Source: Flavobacteriaceae bacterium MAR_2009_75 (GTDB taxonomy: Bacteria; Bacteroidota; Bacteroidia; Flavobacteriales; Flavobacteriaceae). Taken from it: a DNA stretch of 64,000 nt. The notes under the pieces are model-generated. The model saw only the letters and a list, made by a program, of their open reading frames with translations, had not been told where the DNA came from and did no database searches. The stretch covers positions 1,921,501 through 1,985,500 of the forward strand of contig PHTZ01000001.1 of NCBI GenBank assembly GCA_002813285.1. The letters are read 5' to 3'. Shown here in pieces: positions 47,320 through 57,867 of the stretch. Both the position numbers and the translations under genes were made by a program. Position 1 is the first letter of the stretch. Every line of letters begins with the position of its first letter.

Positions 47320-50300
47320 ATGTTGTCAAAAACAGTGAAACATTTTAAAAACAAAAAAAACGGTAGACTTGTGTCTTATCGCAAAGCTATCTATTTGTTG
47401 CTACAGACAACTATTTTCTTTTTACTATTAACTCTAAACCTAACCACCGCCACCGCACAATCTTTTCCCGTACAGGTAATTCCGCAAGTGACGCCGCCGC
47501 CACCTATTTATTTTTCGGAATACGCCAATGAGAATACCGTTAACAGTCCGTTGCGCGTTCAATTGATCTTAAACGATTTTGAGATTGTCAATCGAGAAGT
47601 GCGTTTAAGGGTTTCCTTTGAGGGTAGCGGTATCAGTTTTCAAAGTAAGGACCTGGTTACCGGCGCTTCGCCCCTCTTTTTAGAAGGAGGTGTTCCCCTG
47701 GTACTTACCAATGTGGAGCTGGCCCCCTATTTTAGGTATGAAAACCTCAACGGTATTTCCGGTAATGTGTATGGTAATGCCATTCCCGAAGGGGCCTATA
47801 ACTTCTGCTTTGAGGTATTTGATGTACTAACAGGCAACCGACTTTCCCAAAAATCGTGTGCCATTAGTGTGGTATTCCAAAACGAACCGCCCTTTTTGGT
47901 ATCCCCCAGAAACAAGACCAATGTAGAAGAAATCAATCCGCAGAACATTATATTTCAGTGGACACCCAGACACGTAAACGTTAGTAATGTAGAATACGAG
48001 CTTAGCATTGTGGAAATTTGGGATACACAAGTGGACCCACAACAGGCCTTTTTAAGCTCCCCTCCCGTTTTTCAGACCGTTACCAATGCCACTACCTATG
48101 TATACGGACCGGCGGATCCGCTCTTCCTATCGGGCAAAAACTATGCCTGGCGGGTGCAGGCAAAGGCAAAACAAGGGTTGGAAGAAGTGGGCCTTTTTGA
48201 AAACCAAGGCTATAGCGAAATCTATTCCTTTAGTTATGCGGGCAGTTGTGATTTGCCCTTCGGTATCAACCATGAGGTAAAGGGCAGTACCAATGCCAAT
48301 ATTTTTTGGGACGATTTCTCTACCGACGTACCGGAGTACACCCTACGTTACCGGCAAAAAAACGTGGAAGGAGCGGAGTGGTTCACCAATAAGACCAGTG
48401 GCAACCAAACTACCCTGTGGGACCTTAAACCAGGTACGGTCTATGAATACCAGGTTCAAAAACAATGTGCGGTAACTGGCAGTGATTGGAGCATTACCAA
48501 GCAGTTTACCACTTTTATTGCAGATGAAGAGGCCGCCGTGTATGATTGCAACATCACCCCAAATTTTAACCTAAGCAATAAAGAGCCCCTTGCCAATCTC
48601 TATGCCGGGGATGCCTTTAAGGCGGGCGATTTTCCCATAAAGGTTTTGGAAACCAGTGGTAGCAATGGCCGTTTTACCGGTAAGGGCTATGTAACCATTC
48701 CCTACCTCAACAGCATACGCGTGGGGGTAGCATTTACCAATGTGTTGGTGAATACAGATAATCAGTTGGTAGAAGGATCGGTGGTGACAGTGTATGACCC
48801 CAGTTTGCGGAATATTCTTGACATAGACGAAGCGGTAGATACCGTTACCGATGCCGTTGATGCGGTGGGGGAATTTGTTGAGGGCGATAATGATTTGGAT
48901 GAAATCAAGGTCAATTGGGCTATTGATAAAGACGATATAAAAATTGAGGACGGAAAGGTGGTCATTACCAACCCACAAAATGGAGTGACCAAATCTGAAC
49001 CCTTAGGAGATGACATGGTCATTACCGATAGCGAGGGCAAAACCTATTATGTGGATGCCGAAGGCGAAATAACCGAAGGTGGTACCATAGACCAAAATGG
49101 GGCCATTACCGGCAATAACGTAGAAGGGGTTTCCAATAACGGCCAACTGGAATCCCTTACCGCTCAAGGAATACAAGTAACCTTTAATGAGGAGGGCACC
49201 TACGGAATGGATATCATGCCCACTGGGAACATAGGCACACTGGTCCAAGAATATACAGTCATTAAAGATGCCGATGGCAAAGACTACCCTTTGACCCATC
49301 ATGCTGTTAAAAAAGGGGCCACCACCAAAGTTAAGGCGACTATAGACCTAAAAAATGGCGGCTACAAAGCGGACGATGTTAGTTTTAAGACCAAACAAGG
49401 CGATTCCATCCCCACAACTTTCAACGGTACTACGGCGACCTTGACCCTCACCGGAAGATATTCCTTTGAAAATGAGGTGATTTATGCCACCGTAACTAGC
49501 AAAGAGGACAATAGCAAACAGCTCACCGCAGGGGCTTTTACCCTATGGCATCTTACGGAGAGAAGTGTAAATGTTGCCTTGGTCTCGGTAAATGGTGCTT
49601 CGCTGGGGAGTATAGAAAGTAATGTCTCCAAAATTTTTGAAAAAGCGGTAGCGAATATACAGTTTGGGAAAAGCTTAAGCCTTTCTGTTGAAAAGTCTGA
49701 GCTAGGTAGTAACCAAACTTTGGATTTTGGCGAAAGTGCTTGGGCCGCCGCCTACAATGAGGAGCAAAAAATGCTCGTAAACAAGGTGAAGCAGTTAGCT
49801 GGCTATAAAAGCGACACCTATTACATTTTGGTCTTTAATGACATTGAACCTTCACGTCCTATTGGTGGATTTATGCCCTTACAACGCCAAATGGGCTTTG
49901 TATTTGGGGGTAAACCTGAGAAAGAAGATAAAGGTGGTGACAAAAGTAAAACACTGGCCCACGAAATCGGTCACGGTATTTTTGCCCTACAACATCCCTT
50001 CTCGGAGTTTGGCACAGACGAACAACAAACCGATTGGCTAATGGATTATGGTAGCGGAGACCAATTACCGCATACCCATTGGGCACAGATCCATGATCCG
50101 GCACTGAAGTTTTATCTCTTTCAGGAGGAAAGTGACGGTTTATTAATACAAAATGGTATTACCGGTTATCTGAATATCGATGAAGAAAATTGGACAAATT
50201 ATGGTTTTTTATCCCCCATTGGCACATCAATTGAAATCCCCGAGGCGACACACGTAAAATTTAATGAAGACGGGGCGGTAATAGGTTTTAAAATAGGAGA

Positions 50301-52284
50301 AGAGAAATACCTCGGACTATATAACTCCGAAAGTCAAAGATTCATAGGCTATTTAAATTCAAATTCATCTTTGATAACGACTTCAATGGTCTATACTGAG
50401 GAGTTCAAGAAGAATTTTGAAAAGGAAAGGTACTCTAACATCAAATTCATATCTGGCAACAAAGAAATTTTGGCAATAGCTAAAAAACGCTATAAAAATT
50501 CCTATTTAGACTGTAAGTTAAAGGCTATTTGGATTAATAATTCTCAAGTCAAAGGATATCTGGGATTAGCGAACCCTCCATTTATTCCGGAAACAGCAAA
50601 TATTCTTGAATCAGAGGGCACTCAATGTTCCAACGCAGATGGATTAGTAGATGGTGTGGGGGCGAATGTATATTTCTCATTAATTGATAAAGCCGAGAGC
50701 GAAAATATAGATAGTCTTCTGACTCTTTCAAACCACTTATCCGATATATTAAAAAATAAAACCTTTTCATTCTACGGGTATGGACTAGAGAATCATGCCA
50801 TGTCAAATTCTATGAACGTCGAAGTATTGAACTATTTAAAATCAAATAATATTTTTTCTAAAAAGAAATTTGAAGATCACTTTCCAATTCAAACATTTTC
50901 ACGTGATAGAGACGTCATTTTTTCTACAATTGATTTAAGAAAAACAATTCCAGAAAATTACAATACAAGAGAAAGTCTAGATTATGTAAAACTTAACGCG
51001 ACTGGGGAAAGGCATCCATATAACTATTCATTTTCCGATTTGACCGTTAGACTTCAATATCTGGCCGATGATACTTTCATAAAAACCGCTATTCAGAAAA
51101 TGGAAGCCGAGGGAAGGGCGGAAGCAATATCCCAGAAAGATGGTTACGACCAGTATGTAGCTAAGTATGGAACAGACGCAGCATTTATTTTATGGGCTGA
51201 ATTTTCTGCAAATTCATCAAAAGATTTAATGACCGCATACTTTGCTCAACGCTTAGTTGCGCAACACGGAATAACCATTGTTTCTCAAATTTCTAAGGAG
51301 GCTGGACAAAAATTTATCTATGGAGCCCTTGAAGAAGCCCTAGGAAATTATTTGGCTAATAAATTGCTTGGAGAAGAACAATTTAGTGCAGAATTTTTTC
51401 AGGATATGATACTTGCTGGGACCAAATCGGTAATATCACCAAATAAAAAAATAGATTTTCTTTTCGATTGTTTTATAAACTTGGACAATGATGTTATCAA
51501 CGGTCTGTTAAAGGCAAAATCGGTCGAAGAATTTGAAAAACACTTGCTATTAGGCGGTTTTCAATGTGCTTTTCCAGCTTTACTTTCAAATAAGCAAGAT
51601 GTTATAACAAATTATATACTAAAAAAGAATCCCATTGCTAAAAAAGCACAAGTGCTTTTCACCAATAAGTTCAACATTAAGGGTGATTTGCAAACAGAGT
51701 TTATACAGCAAGTATTGGGTTTAGACAAGGTCTTAGCACATAAAAATGAATTTTATCGGCAAACATTAAAAAAAGTGCTTCAGACGGAATCAGGAGCCAA
51801 TGCAATAGATGTCCTGATAAGGTCAGGTTTTGATTTCACCACACTTTCAGCTAGAAATTTAGAGCGGTTATCCTCAAGTATTTCCAAATATGGTATGAGT
51901 GATGATTTAGTCAATATTTTTAAAGGTACGACCGATGTTAACAGAGCTCTCATTTTTCTGGACAATATCGTAAAGTCGCCACAAGAGTATGCTGACTTTT
52001 TAATTAAAATTGAGAACAATGCAATGTTCTCAAAAACGGTTACTATAAGCGGCAAAACACTAAAGCTAGGGGAATTCTTCAATAGTAGCAATGATGCTTA
52101 TAAATATTATCATTCTTTGATAAATGACACTCATTTTTATTCAAAAATGGATGGAATGGAGGGCATAAGCATAATCATCAATAAAACAACAAATGAAATC
52201 ATTGAAATTATCTATGGTACCTCAACCAATATCTTTAAAGACAAGGGTACCGAAAAACTGAAACAAATTCTTGATATTGAATAA
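47320..52284 (+). CDS. 1654-aa secreted protein: TANFOR-like N-terminus, fibronectin-like domain, HEIGH motif, divergent C-terminal module
   Basis: Signal sequence near residues 20-48 (ending ATAQ). The first section ([18 protein letters not shown]) recalls the TANFOR domain of Tannerella and flavobacterial surface proteins. A fibronectin-type III-like stretch follows at about 310-397. A zincin-like HEIGH with a third His seven residues later is at about 881-892, where the usual metzincin spacing is six. From about residue 930 (base ~50110) the base composition becomes clearly more AT-rich by eye, and the last about 720 residues resemble nothing I know. The 178-aa gene starts on its stop codon. 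A secreted multi-domain protein with a replaceable C-terminal effector is inferred. Confidence 0.75.
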   Translation: MLSKTVKHFKNKKNGRLVSYRKAIYLLLQTTIFFLLLTLNLTTATAQSFPVQVIPQVTPPPPIYFSEYANENTVNSPLRVQLILNDFEIVNREVRLRVSFEGSGISFQSKDLVTGASPLFLEGGVPLVLTNVELAPYFRYENLNGISGNVYGNAIPEGAYNFCFEVFDVLTGNRLSQKSCAISVVFQNEPPFLVSPRNKTNVEEINPQNIIFQWTPRHVNVSNVEYELSIVEIWDTQVDPQQAFLSSPPVFQTVTNATTYVYGPADPLFLSGKNYAWRVQAKAKQGLEEVGLFENQGYSEIYSFSYAGSCDLPFGINHEVKGSTNANIFWDDFSTDVPEYTLRYRQKNVEGAEWFTNKTSGNQTTLWDLKPGTVYEYQVQKQCAVTGSDWSITKQFTTFIADEEAAVYDCNITPNFNLSNKEPLANLYAGDAFKAGDFPIKVLETSGSNGRFTGKGYVTIPYLNSIRVGVAFTNVLVNTDNQLVEGSVVTVYDPSLRNILDIDEAVDTVTDAVDAVGEFVEGDNDLDEIKVNWAIDKDDIKIEDGKVVITNPQNGVTKSEPLGDDMVITDSEGKTYYVDAEGEITEGGTIDQNGAITGNNVEGVSNNGQLESLTAQGIQVTFNEEGTYGMDIMPTGNIGTLVQEYTVIKDADGKDYPLTHHAVKKGATTKVKATIDLKNGGYKADDVSFKTKQGDSIPTTFNGTTATLTLTGRYSFENEVIYATVTSKEDNSKQLTAGAFTLWHLTERSVNVALVSVNGASLGSIESNVSKIFEKAVANIQFGKSLSLSVEKSELGSNQTLDFGESAWAAAYNEEQKMLVNKVKQLAGYKSDTYYILVFNDIEPSRPIGGFMPLQRQMGFVFGGKPEKEDKGGDKSKTLAHEIGHGIFALQHPFSEFGTDEQQTDWLMDYGSGDQLPHTHWAQIHDPALKFYLFQEESDGLLIQNGITGYLNIDEENWTNYGFLSPIGTSIEIPEATHVKFNEDGAVIGFKIGEEKYLGLYNSESQRFIGYLNSNSSLITTSMVYTEEFKKNFEKERYSNIKFISGNKEILAIAKKRYKNSYLDCKLKAIWINNSQVKGYLGLANPPFIPETANILESEGTQCSNADGLVDGVGANVYFSLIDKAESENIDSLLTLSNHLSDILKNKTFSFYGYGLENHAMSNSMNVEVLNYLKSNNIFSKKKFEDHFPIQTFSRDRDVIFSTIDLRKTIPENYNTRESLDYVKLNATGERHPYNYSFSDLTVRLQYLADDTFIKTAIQKMEAEGRAEAISQKDGYDQYVAKYGTDAAFILWAEFSANSSKDLMTAYFAQRLVAQHGITIVSQISKEAGQKFIYGALEEALGNYLANKLLGEEQFSAEFFQDMILAGTKSVISPNKKIDFLFDCFINLDNDVINGLLKAKSVEEFEKHLLLGGFQCAFPALLSNKQDVITNYILKKNPIAKKAQVLFTNKFNIKGDLQTEFIQQVLGLDKVLAHKNEFYRQTLKKVLQTESGANAIDVLIRSGFDFTTLSARNLERLSSSISKYGMSDDLVNIFKGTTDVNRALIFLDNIVKSPQEYADFLIKIENNAMFSKTVTISGKTLKLGEFFNSSNDAYKYYHSLINDTHFYSKMDGMEGISIIINKTTNEIIEIIYGTSTNIFKDKGTEKLKQILDIE

Positions 52285-52820
52285 TGAACCGAGCATTAAG
52301 CATATTTATTTCTGTCATTTATTATGGTCTCATAATACTTATTGCGCTGTCTGAGAGTGGTGATATATTATGGAGTGACGCATGCAGTTTTTATAAATTA
52401 TCCGTTACAACATATTACACTTCAATTGGTTCATGGACATTAATGGCTTTTTTAGGCTACCTATACGTTAAAATAAAAAAAATTAAAGATTTGCCCTTAA
52501 GATTTTACTTTCTCTTACCATTAATCAGCCTTCTTTATACTGTGCCCAGCTACTCAAGGAATTTAAACTCATTAATCGAATCTAAACCGCACAAAATAAA
52601 GCCTGCGATTATATATGATCAATCAGAATTTAAACACTCAGATTCATGTTCTTTTGAATTTGAATTCAACGGTGACATGACCAAATCAATCAAGGTAACT
52701 AGGCGCCGCCTTAAAAACTTGAATATTGGAGACACCATATTAATCAAGGTAGCAGATGATTGTAAATATATGAACAAAATATATGATTTATTTCCGTCAC
52801 AACCGGGCTTTCAACAGTAA
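52284..52820 (+). CDS. Small membrane protein overlapping the 1654-aa gene, candidate immunity protein
   Basis: A 178-aa protein with about three hydrophobic segments (about 5-22, 45-65 and 75-92), then a polar domain of about 85 residues with paired cysteines and an Arg/Lys cluster. Its ATG overlaps the stop codon of the preceding gene by one base, so translation is coupled. It is AT-rich like the end of that gene, in contrast to the genes around. No family recognised. Immunity protein is a guess from position, size and topology. Confidence 0.7.
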   Translation: MNRALSIFISVIYYGLIILIALSESGDILWSDACSFYKLSVTTYYTSIGSWTLMAFLGYLYVKIKKIKDLPLRFYFLLPLISLLYTVPSYSRNLNSLIESKPHKIKPAIIYDQSEFKHSDSCSFEFEFNGDMTKSIKVTRRRLKNLNIGDTILIKVADDCKYMNKIYDLFPSQPGFQQ

Positions 52821-52830
52821 AACAAAATAG

Positions 52831-53160
52831 ATGAAAAACAACTACCCACATATTCTACTTTTCATTCTATGCAGCCTGTTTGGCAGCTTGCAATTGTATG
52901 CGGTTACGCCACTTGTTTCCGGTTCGAAAGACAGTTTGGCCCATAAAACAAAGGACACCACCCTACAGCACAAAAAAAAGAAACAACAACTCAGCTATTT
53001 ACAGCAATTGGCCGCATTGCAAACGGCTAGGCACGCACAGATTACACCCCTAAAGTCCCCTCAAGGGGACAATTCCCCTTCAAAGGGGGTGCCCGCAGGG
53101 CGGGGGATGTATTTGCTTCTCCAGAGGAGAGTCAGGGGAGTGTTACAAGCACAGCCCTAA
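52831..53160 (+). pseudogene. N-terminal fragment of a giant surface-protein gene broken by a small insertion
   Basis: A 109-codon frame with a signal peptide (cleavage near LYA, about residue 24), then Lys- and Gln-rich sequence up to ALQTARHAQIT. From 53047 it enters the inserted element, runs in a meaningless frame and stops at 53160. Removing 53047-53147 joins it in frame to the long open frame at 53232-57860 (QIT then STALKP). So these are one gene, and this is its signal-bearing start. Without frameshifting or reversion the giant protein would lack a signal. Confidence 0.8.
53047..53147. mobile_element. 101-bp palindrome-rich miniature insertion with 5-bp target duplication
   Basis: TTACA stands at 53042-53046 and again at 53143-53147, flanking a 96-bp GC-rich insert. 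The insert holds four hairpins in a row: TCCCCTCAAGGGGA (53056-53069), CCCCTTCAAAGGGG (53075-53088), GCCCGCAGGGC (53091-53101) and TCTCCAGAGGAGA (53118-53130). The ends, ACACCCCT and AGGGGAGTGT, form imperfect inverted repeats. No coding capacity, so a MITE- or REP-like element moved in trans. 101 is 2 mod 3, exactly the shift needed to explain the broken frame. Confidence 0.75.
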
Positions 53161-53231
53161 AACCAACAACAAAGCAGTTCCGTTCCTTCCCTTCCCTAGA
53201 CCAAAAACTGTCTCAAAACCAGAATTTTAAT

Positions 53232-56200
53232 GTGACCTTTTCCCAATGGCAACCGGAGTTCAATGCGGTCTTTATGGCAGAGAATTACCCAAAAAACCCA
53301 GCCGTAGAAAAATTGATAAACAATGCCAAGGGCGCCGTGGAGGCGGTGGCAAAAATGGGCCGCTTTGTAGAAATCTTAACCGGCAATGAATTGTTGGAGC
53401 TTCCGGTGGGGCTTAAAAAAACGGACCAAACTTCGGGCAATTCGGTAGAATTGGCCATTACCGAGGTGGAATTTACGCCCAACCATGCCCTGCTAAAAGT
53501 ATGGGCGCGTATGACCGTTCCTGAAAAAGGGGAAGTGGACGATGAAAAAAACCGCGGTATTGAACGACAACTCTTTTTTGGTGCAGAAAATGTAAAGCTC
53601 AGTTATGAGGGCGGACTATCAGGTGATATGAAACTGGTGCTTTTGGGCAATCAGGCCATTCCCATGCTGGGAGATAACTGGCTGCTGACCCTCAAAGGGG
53701 GCATAGATCTCAAGGCCAATTCTTTTGGCGATCAATCCTTTATAGAATTCGATTGTTCCAACCTAAAGGGAATTAGCCTAGAGGGAGATCTTCGGGTTTC
53801 AAGAAACGTACTGTTGCCCCTAAATGAAGATGGCCAATATACCTGCGGAAATAGTAGGGACAACCAGTACCTAAAGGACATGGAAGATCAGTTAGTAGAC
53901 AACAAATGCTACGTGGGGGCCTCTTTTAGTGTAAAGTCGGAAGGCTGGAACGACCTTTTGATCAATGTAGACCTTCCCCGTTTTGAGGTGGTAGGCTTGA
54001 CCGGTTGGGGTTTTAACCTAAAGAATGTGGTCCTAGACCTTAGTGATAGCCGTAGCGCGCCCAACCTCAACCTTCCGCAAGAATACAACAACATCTATTC
54101 CGGTGCCGATGAAAAACTATGGCGTGGCTTTTATGCCGAAGAGGTAAGCGTTATGCTACCCCAAGGAATAGAGGATACCAAAAAATCCAGCGGACGGGTA
54201 GAATTTGGCGCCAAAGATTTGGTGCTTGACAGTCAAGGGGTATCAGGTACTTTTTATGGAGAGAATGTCCTTAAAACAGGTGATGGGGCCGCCGGAAAAT
54301 GGGCATTTACCATAGAGGACGTAAGTATTTCCCTTTCCCGAAATTCCCTAACCGGAGGTTCTATGGGCGGTGATATTGCTGTACCTATTTTTGAAGAACC
54401 CATGAATTATTCCGGTTATATAGACCAAAACGGCTACGGACTTGAAGTGGGGCTGCAAAGCAACTATGAAACTCCCGTCTTTTTAGGGGAAATGCAACTG
54501 GCAAAAAACTCTAGCGTGGCCATTGATGTAAAAGATGGCAAGGTATACCCTTCTGCCAACCTCACAGGTCAACTATCCATAGTGGGTGAAATAGGGCAAA
54601 AAGAGGGCGAGAAATCGCCAAGCACCCAAGAAGCGGAAGAAAGTGGAAAGGGTTTCAATTTTCCGGGTATCCAATTTCAAGAATTAAAACTCGAAACCGA
54701 ACCCGGTAAAAAATCGATCAGTGCTACAAGTTTTGGGTTTACCGGTGATATGAAGCTAATGAACTTTCCGGCATCGGTAGAAAACTTACAACTGGTAACC
54801 CCGGGCAATCAGGTAGGCCTTTCCTTCGGACTCAAAATTAATTTGGATGGAGACGGGTCTCACGCCACCACCAGCATGGACATCCTGGGAAAACTGGAAG
54901 AATCTACCAAAATACAGGCCTGGAAGTTTGAAAAAGTAAAAGTAGATGGGGTTGAGATAGACTATACTAAAGCCAATTTTCATATTAAAGGTGGTTTGGA
55001 GATTATGGAAGATGACCCTATTTATGGAAACGGATTTAAGGGTAACTTAAAAGCTACTTTTGAAAAGCTAAAATTCACAGCTGACGGAAATGCTATTTTT
55101 GGCAAAAAGGATTTTAGGTATTGGACGGTGGATATTGCCACCAATAGTACCCAAAATGACGGAGCTTCCAAACTACCTATCAAAGCCTTTGTAGGCGGAT
55201 TGTCCTATAAAATGCGAAAAGTGAGTGGTAATAGTTCTGGCTTCGAACCGGGTACCGCCGTTTACGAACCAGACGGTAATACTGGTCTTGGTGTACGTGC
55301 AGGGGTAAAAATAACTACCGAAAATGCCGATGCTTTTTCATGTAAGGCTTATTTGGAAATGGAGTTTAACAACCATGGCGGTCTCAACCGCATTGGTTTT
55401 ATGGGTGAAGGTGCAATAATGGGCAAAGATGAGTCTAGTCCAGACGATATTGTCAAATCCGCCCAGGTCGCCGATAAAGTGAACAAGACTTTAAGAGATA
55501 ACAGTGCTGCAGCTGCCAATCAACGTTACGGCAATTTTATGGCCGCTGCCAAAGAGGCCATTCCCATAAGGGATGTAGCTTCTTCCGGAAAAGTGGGTGT
55601 TTATGTGGGTATTGAAAAAGACTTTGTAAACGATACGTTTGACGGCGAGTTTGAACTCTACCTTGACTTGGAAGCAATCAAAGGAGGAGGAGCAAATAAT
55701 TTGGCCGGTTATGCCAAAATACATACAGGACCACAAGATTGGTACATGTATATCGGAACACCACAGCAAAGAATAGACCTGCTATTTAATTCTGGAGTTC
55801 AAGTGAGGGTAGGCGGTTATTTTATGACAGGCACTAAACTACCTTCCCCAGATGACATTAGTCCCCACCCAATTGTTACTAAAATCTTAGGAGACGACAT
55901 ATTTAAGGGTGAGCGCAAAGACAATCAGCTGGTATCGGGCAAAGGCTTTGCCTTTGGGATGAACTTTGGATATGGATATGGATTTGATTGGGGGCTATTC
56001 TATGCAATGATAGAAATTGGAGCCGGTTTTGATGTTATGCATGCCTACTATCCCAACGCCAAATGTAAGGGAAAACCAGGCCCTGTTGGTAATAATGGTT
56101 GGTATTCCATGGGTCAGGTTTATGCCTATCTCTATGGTGAATTTGGAATAAAGGTAGACCTAGCTTTTATCAAGGGAAACTTCACTATAGCGGAGGCGGG

Positions 56201-57860
56201 AGTAGCCGCCGCCCTTAGGGGCCAATTTCCCAATCCTGTGTATATACAGGGGTATGTTGGTATGTACTACAAAATTTTAGGAGGATTGGTATCCGGTCGT
56301 ATGCGCATGAAAGTAGAGTTAGGCGAGAGGTGTGAGCTTGAAAATATAAACAACACAGTTGGCGTACCCATGATTTCAGATGTTACCCCTAGAGATGGAG
56401 ATGATGATATTTCTGTCTTTACGGCACCTCAAGCAGTTTTCAATTATGCGGCCAATTCTGATTTTACGGTCAATCTGGAAGATGGCGTACGTACGTTTAA
56501 ACTCCAATTACAAAAGTTCTCTGTAACCTCACAAGGAAGTGAAATTAAGGGAGAACTGGAATGGAACGACACTAATGATGCGGTAACCTTTAAACCGGAA
56601 CGCCCGCTACCATCGGAGAAGGAGGTAAAAGTATTGGTAGAGGTAAGTTTCGATGAAAAAATTGGCGGCGCCTATAAAACTATGGTTGAAGATGGCAAGC
56701 CAGTGCTTGAAACTATGGAAATTACTTTTGTTACAGATAAGGAGCCGGACCACATTGTATGGAGCAATGTAAATTATGTGTACCCCGTAAGGGAACAACG
56801 CAACTTTTATCCTGAAGAATACAAAATAGGGTATGTCAAAATGAACCAACCCCAAGATAACCTTTTTAATAAAGGCTTTGAGATAAGGGCGGAATTCGTT
56901 CAAAAAATTTCAGGGCAAGGAGAACGTACCAATGTAAAATATGACCAAAACAAGGGCATGGTATTCTTCGATATACCTGAAATGGCCCTCGACACAGAAT
57001 ACAATCTGAACCTAATGGTATTTCCTCCAGGGCAAGACATACCGACCGAAATAGTAGTAGAAGAAACCGAAATACTTACGGACGAAGCTGGTGGTGATAC
57101 CACTTGGTTTGACCCTAACTCGGAAACCCAAAGTGTTTTAAATACTTCTGCGAGTGCTGTTGTGGCCAATAAAAAAGCCAGTGATGTAACAATTTCAAAT
57201 GCTGCCCCTAAATCTATTTTTGAATATACTTTCAAAACTAGTAAACATAGTACTTTCAAGGATAAAGTCAGGGATTTGAACCCTACCAATTATCTTATAA
57301 ATGCCTCAGCATCAGCAGATGTTCAATCATTATCCATTCACGTTTCAGATTATGAACACCTAGAGTTATCTGAAATTTTAGGAAACCAATATACAGGGGG
57401 AATTCCTCTAATTTACGCAGAAGCAGTACTGAAAGATAAGTATTACAAGAAAACAATAGGCCCTCTGTTATATTATCAAGATGTTTATCCTTTGGGAGGG
57501 GAAATTTACTTGGCAAGAGACACTACTTTATTAGGAGTTCCTCCAGTACGATCTTTCGTAATTGGGAGAGAATATATTGACAATATAAATTATAACCCAA
57601 ATTCGTTTTGGGTAAAGAACAGGATACCTTTTATCTACAACTTGCCATATCAGTATAAAAGAGATATGGTCTACCTAAGAGACGAAGCAATTGCACGGTA
57701 CAGCTCGACAAATGGTGATGCGCAGAGGTATGAAGATTTTAAATATTTAGAATCGAATTTTCCACCGCTACAATTGGGCACTTACAATTCAAGACTAATA
57801 TATCGTACCCCAGGGAACGTATATAATTCGGCATATTCTATTGACTATAAAAACCAATAA
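53232..57860 (+). CDS. Body of the giant surface protein (1542 codons), signal peptide lost by the upstream insertion
   Basis: The frame is open from the TAG at 53028-53030, with a GTG at 53232 as the first plausible internal start, which leaves no signal peptide. The first part has many strand-rich stretches with KLVLLGNQAIPMLGD-type segments. A glycine/aromatic-rich region lies near residues 860-1040 (GFDVMHAYYPNAKCKGKPG), followed by a bacterial Ig-like segment (about 1050-1175, with SDVTPRDGDDDISVFTAP). The last about 220 residues have an AT-rich coding sequence. No family I can name; it looks like a very long secreted beta-rich protein. The C-terminus ends within the next gene's leader. 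Confidence 0.72.
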   Translation: MTFSQWQPEFNAVFMAENYPKNPAVEKLINNAKGAVEAVAKMGRFVEILTGNELLELPVGLKKTDQTSGNSVELAITEVEFTPNHALLKVWARMTVPEKGEVDDEKNRGIERQLFFGAENVKLSYEGGLSGDMKLVLLGNQAIPMLGDNWLLTLKGGIDLKANSFGDQSFIEFDCSNLKGISLEGDLRVSRNVLLPLNEDGQYTCGNSRDNQYLKDMEDQLVDNKCYVGASFSVKSEGWNDLLINVDLPRFEVVGLTGWGFNLKNVVLDLSDSRSAPNLNLPQEYNNIYSGADEKLWRGFYAEEVSVMLPQGIEDTKKSSGRVEFGAKDLVLDSQGVSGTFYGENVLKTGDGAAGKWAFTIEDVSISLSRNSLTGGSMGGDIAVPIFEEPMNYSGYIDQNGYGLEVGLQSNYETPVFLGEMQLAKNSSVAIDVKDGKVYPSANLTGQLSIVGEIGQKEGEKSPSTQEAEESGKGFNFPGIQFQELKLETEPGKKSISATSFGFTGDMKLMNFPASVENLQLVTPGNQVGLSFGLKINLDGDGSHATTSMDILGKLEESTKIQAWKFEKVKVDGVEIDYTKANFHIKGGLEIMEDDPIYGNGFKGNLKATFEKLKFTADGNAIFGKKDFRYWTVDIATNSTQNDGASKLPIKAFVGGLSYKMRKVSGNSSGFEPGTAVYEPDGNTGLGVRAGVKITTENADAFSCKAYLEMEFNNHGGLNRIGFMGEGAIMGKDESSPDDIVKSAQVADKVNKTLRDNSAAAANQRYGNFMAAAKEAIPIRDVASSGKVGVYVGIEKDFVNDTFDGEFELYLDLEAIKGGGANNLAGYAKIHTGPQDWYMYIGTPQQRIDLLFNSGVQVRVGGYFMTGTKLPSPDDISPHPIVTKILGDDIFKGERKDNQLVSGKGFAFGMNFGYGYGFDWGLFYAMIEIGAGFDVMHAYYPNAKCKGKPGPVGNNGWYSMGQVYAYLYGEFGIKVDLAFIKGNFTIAEAGVAAALRGQFPNPVYIQGYVGMYYKILGGLVSGRMRMKVELGERCELENINNTVGVPMISDVTPRDGDDDISVFTAPQAVFNYAANSDFTVNLEDGVRTFKLQLQKFSVTSQGSEIKGELEWNDTNDAVTFKPERPLPSEKEVKVLVEVSFDEKIGGAYKTMVEDGKPVLETMEITFVTDKEPDHIVWSNVNYVYPVREQRNFYPEEYKIGYVKMNQPQDNLFNKGFEIRAEFVQKISGQGERTNVKYDQNKGMVFFDIPEMALDTEYNLNLMVFPPGQDIPTEIVVEETEILTDEAGGDTTWFDPNSETQSVLNTSASAVVANKKASDVTISNAAPKSIFEYTFKTSKHSTFKDKVRDLNPTNYLINASASADVQSLSIHVSDYEHLELSEILGNQYTGGIPLIYAEAVLKDKYYKKTIGPLLYYQDVYPLGGEIYLARDTTLLGVPPVRSFVIGREYIDNINYNPNSFWVKNRIPFIYNLPYQYKRDMVYLRDEAIARYSSTNGDAQRYEDFKYLESNFPPLQLGTYNSRLIYRTPGNVYNSAYSIDYKNQ

Positions 57861-57867
57861 TACTGAA

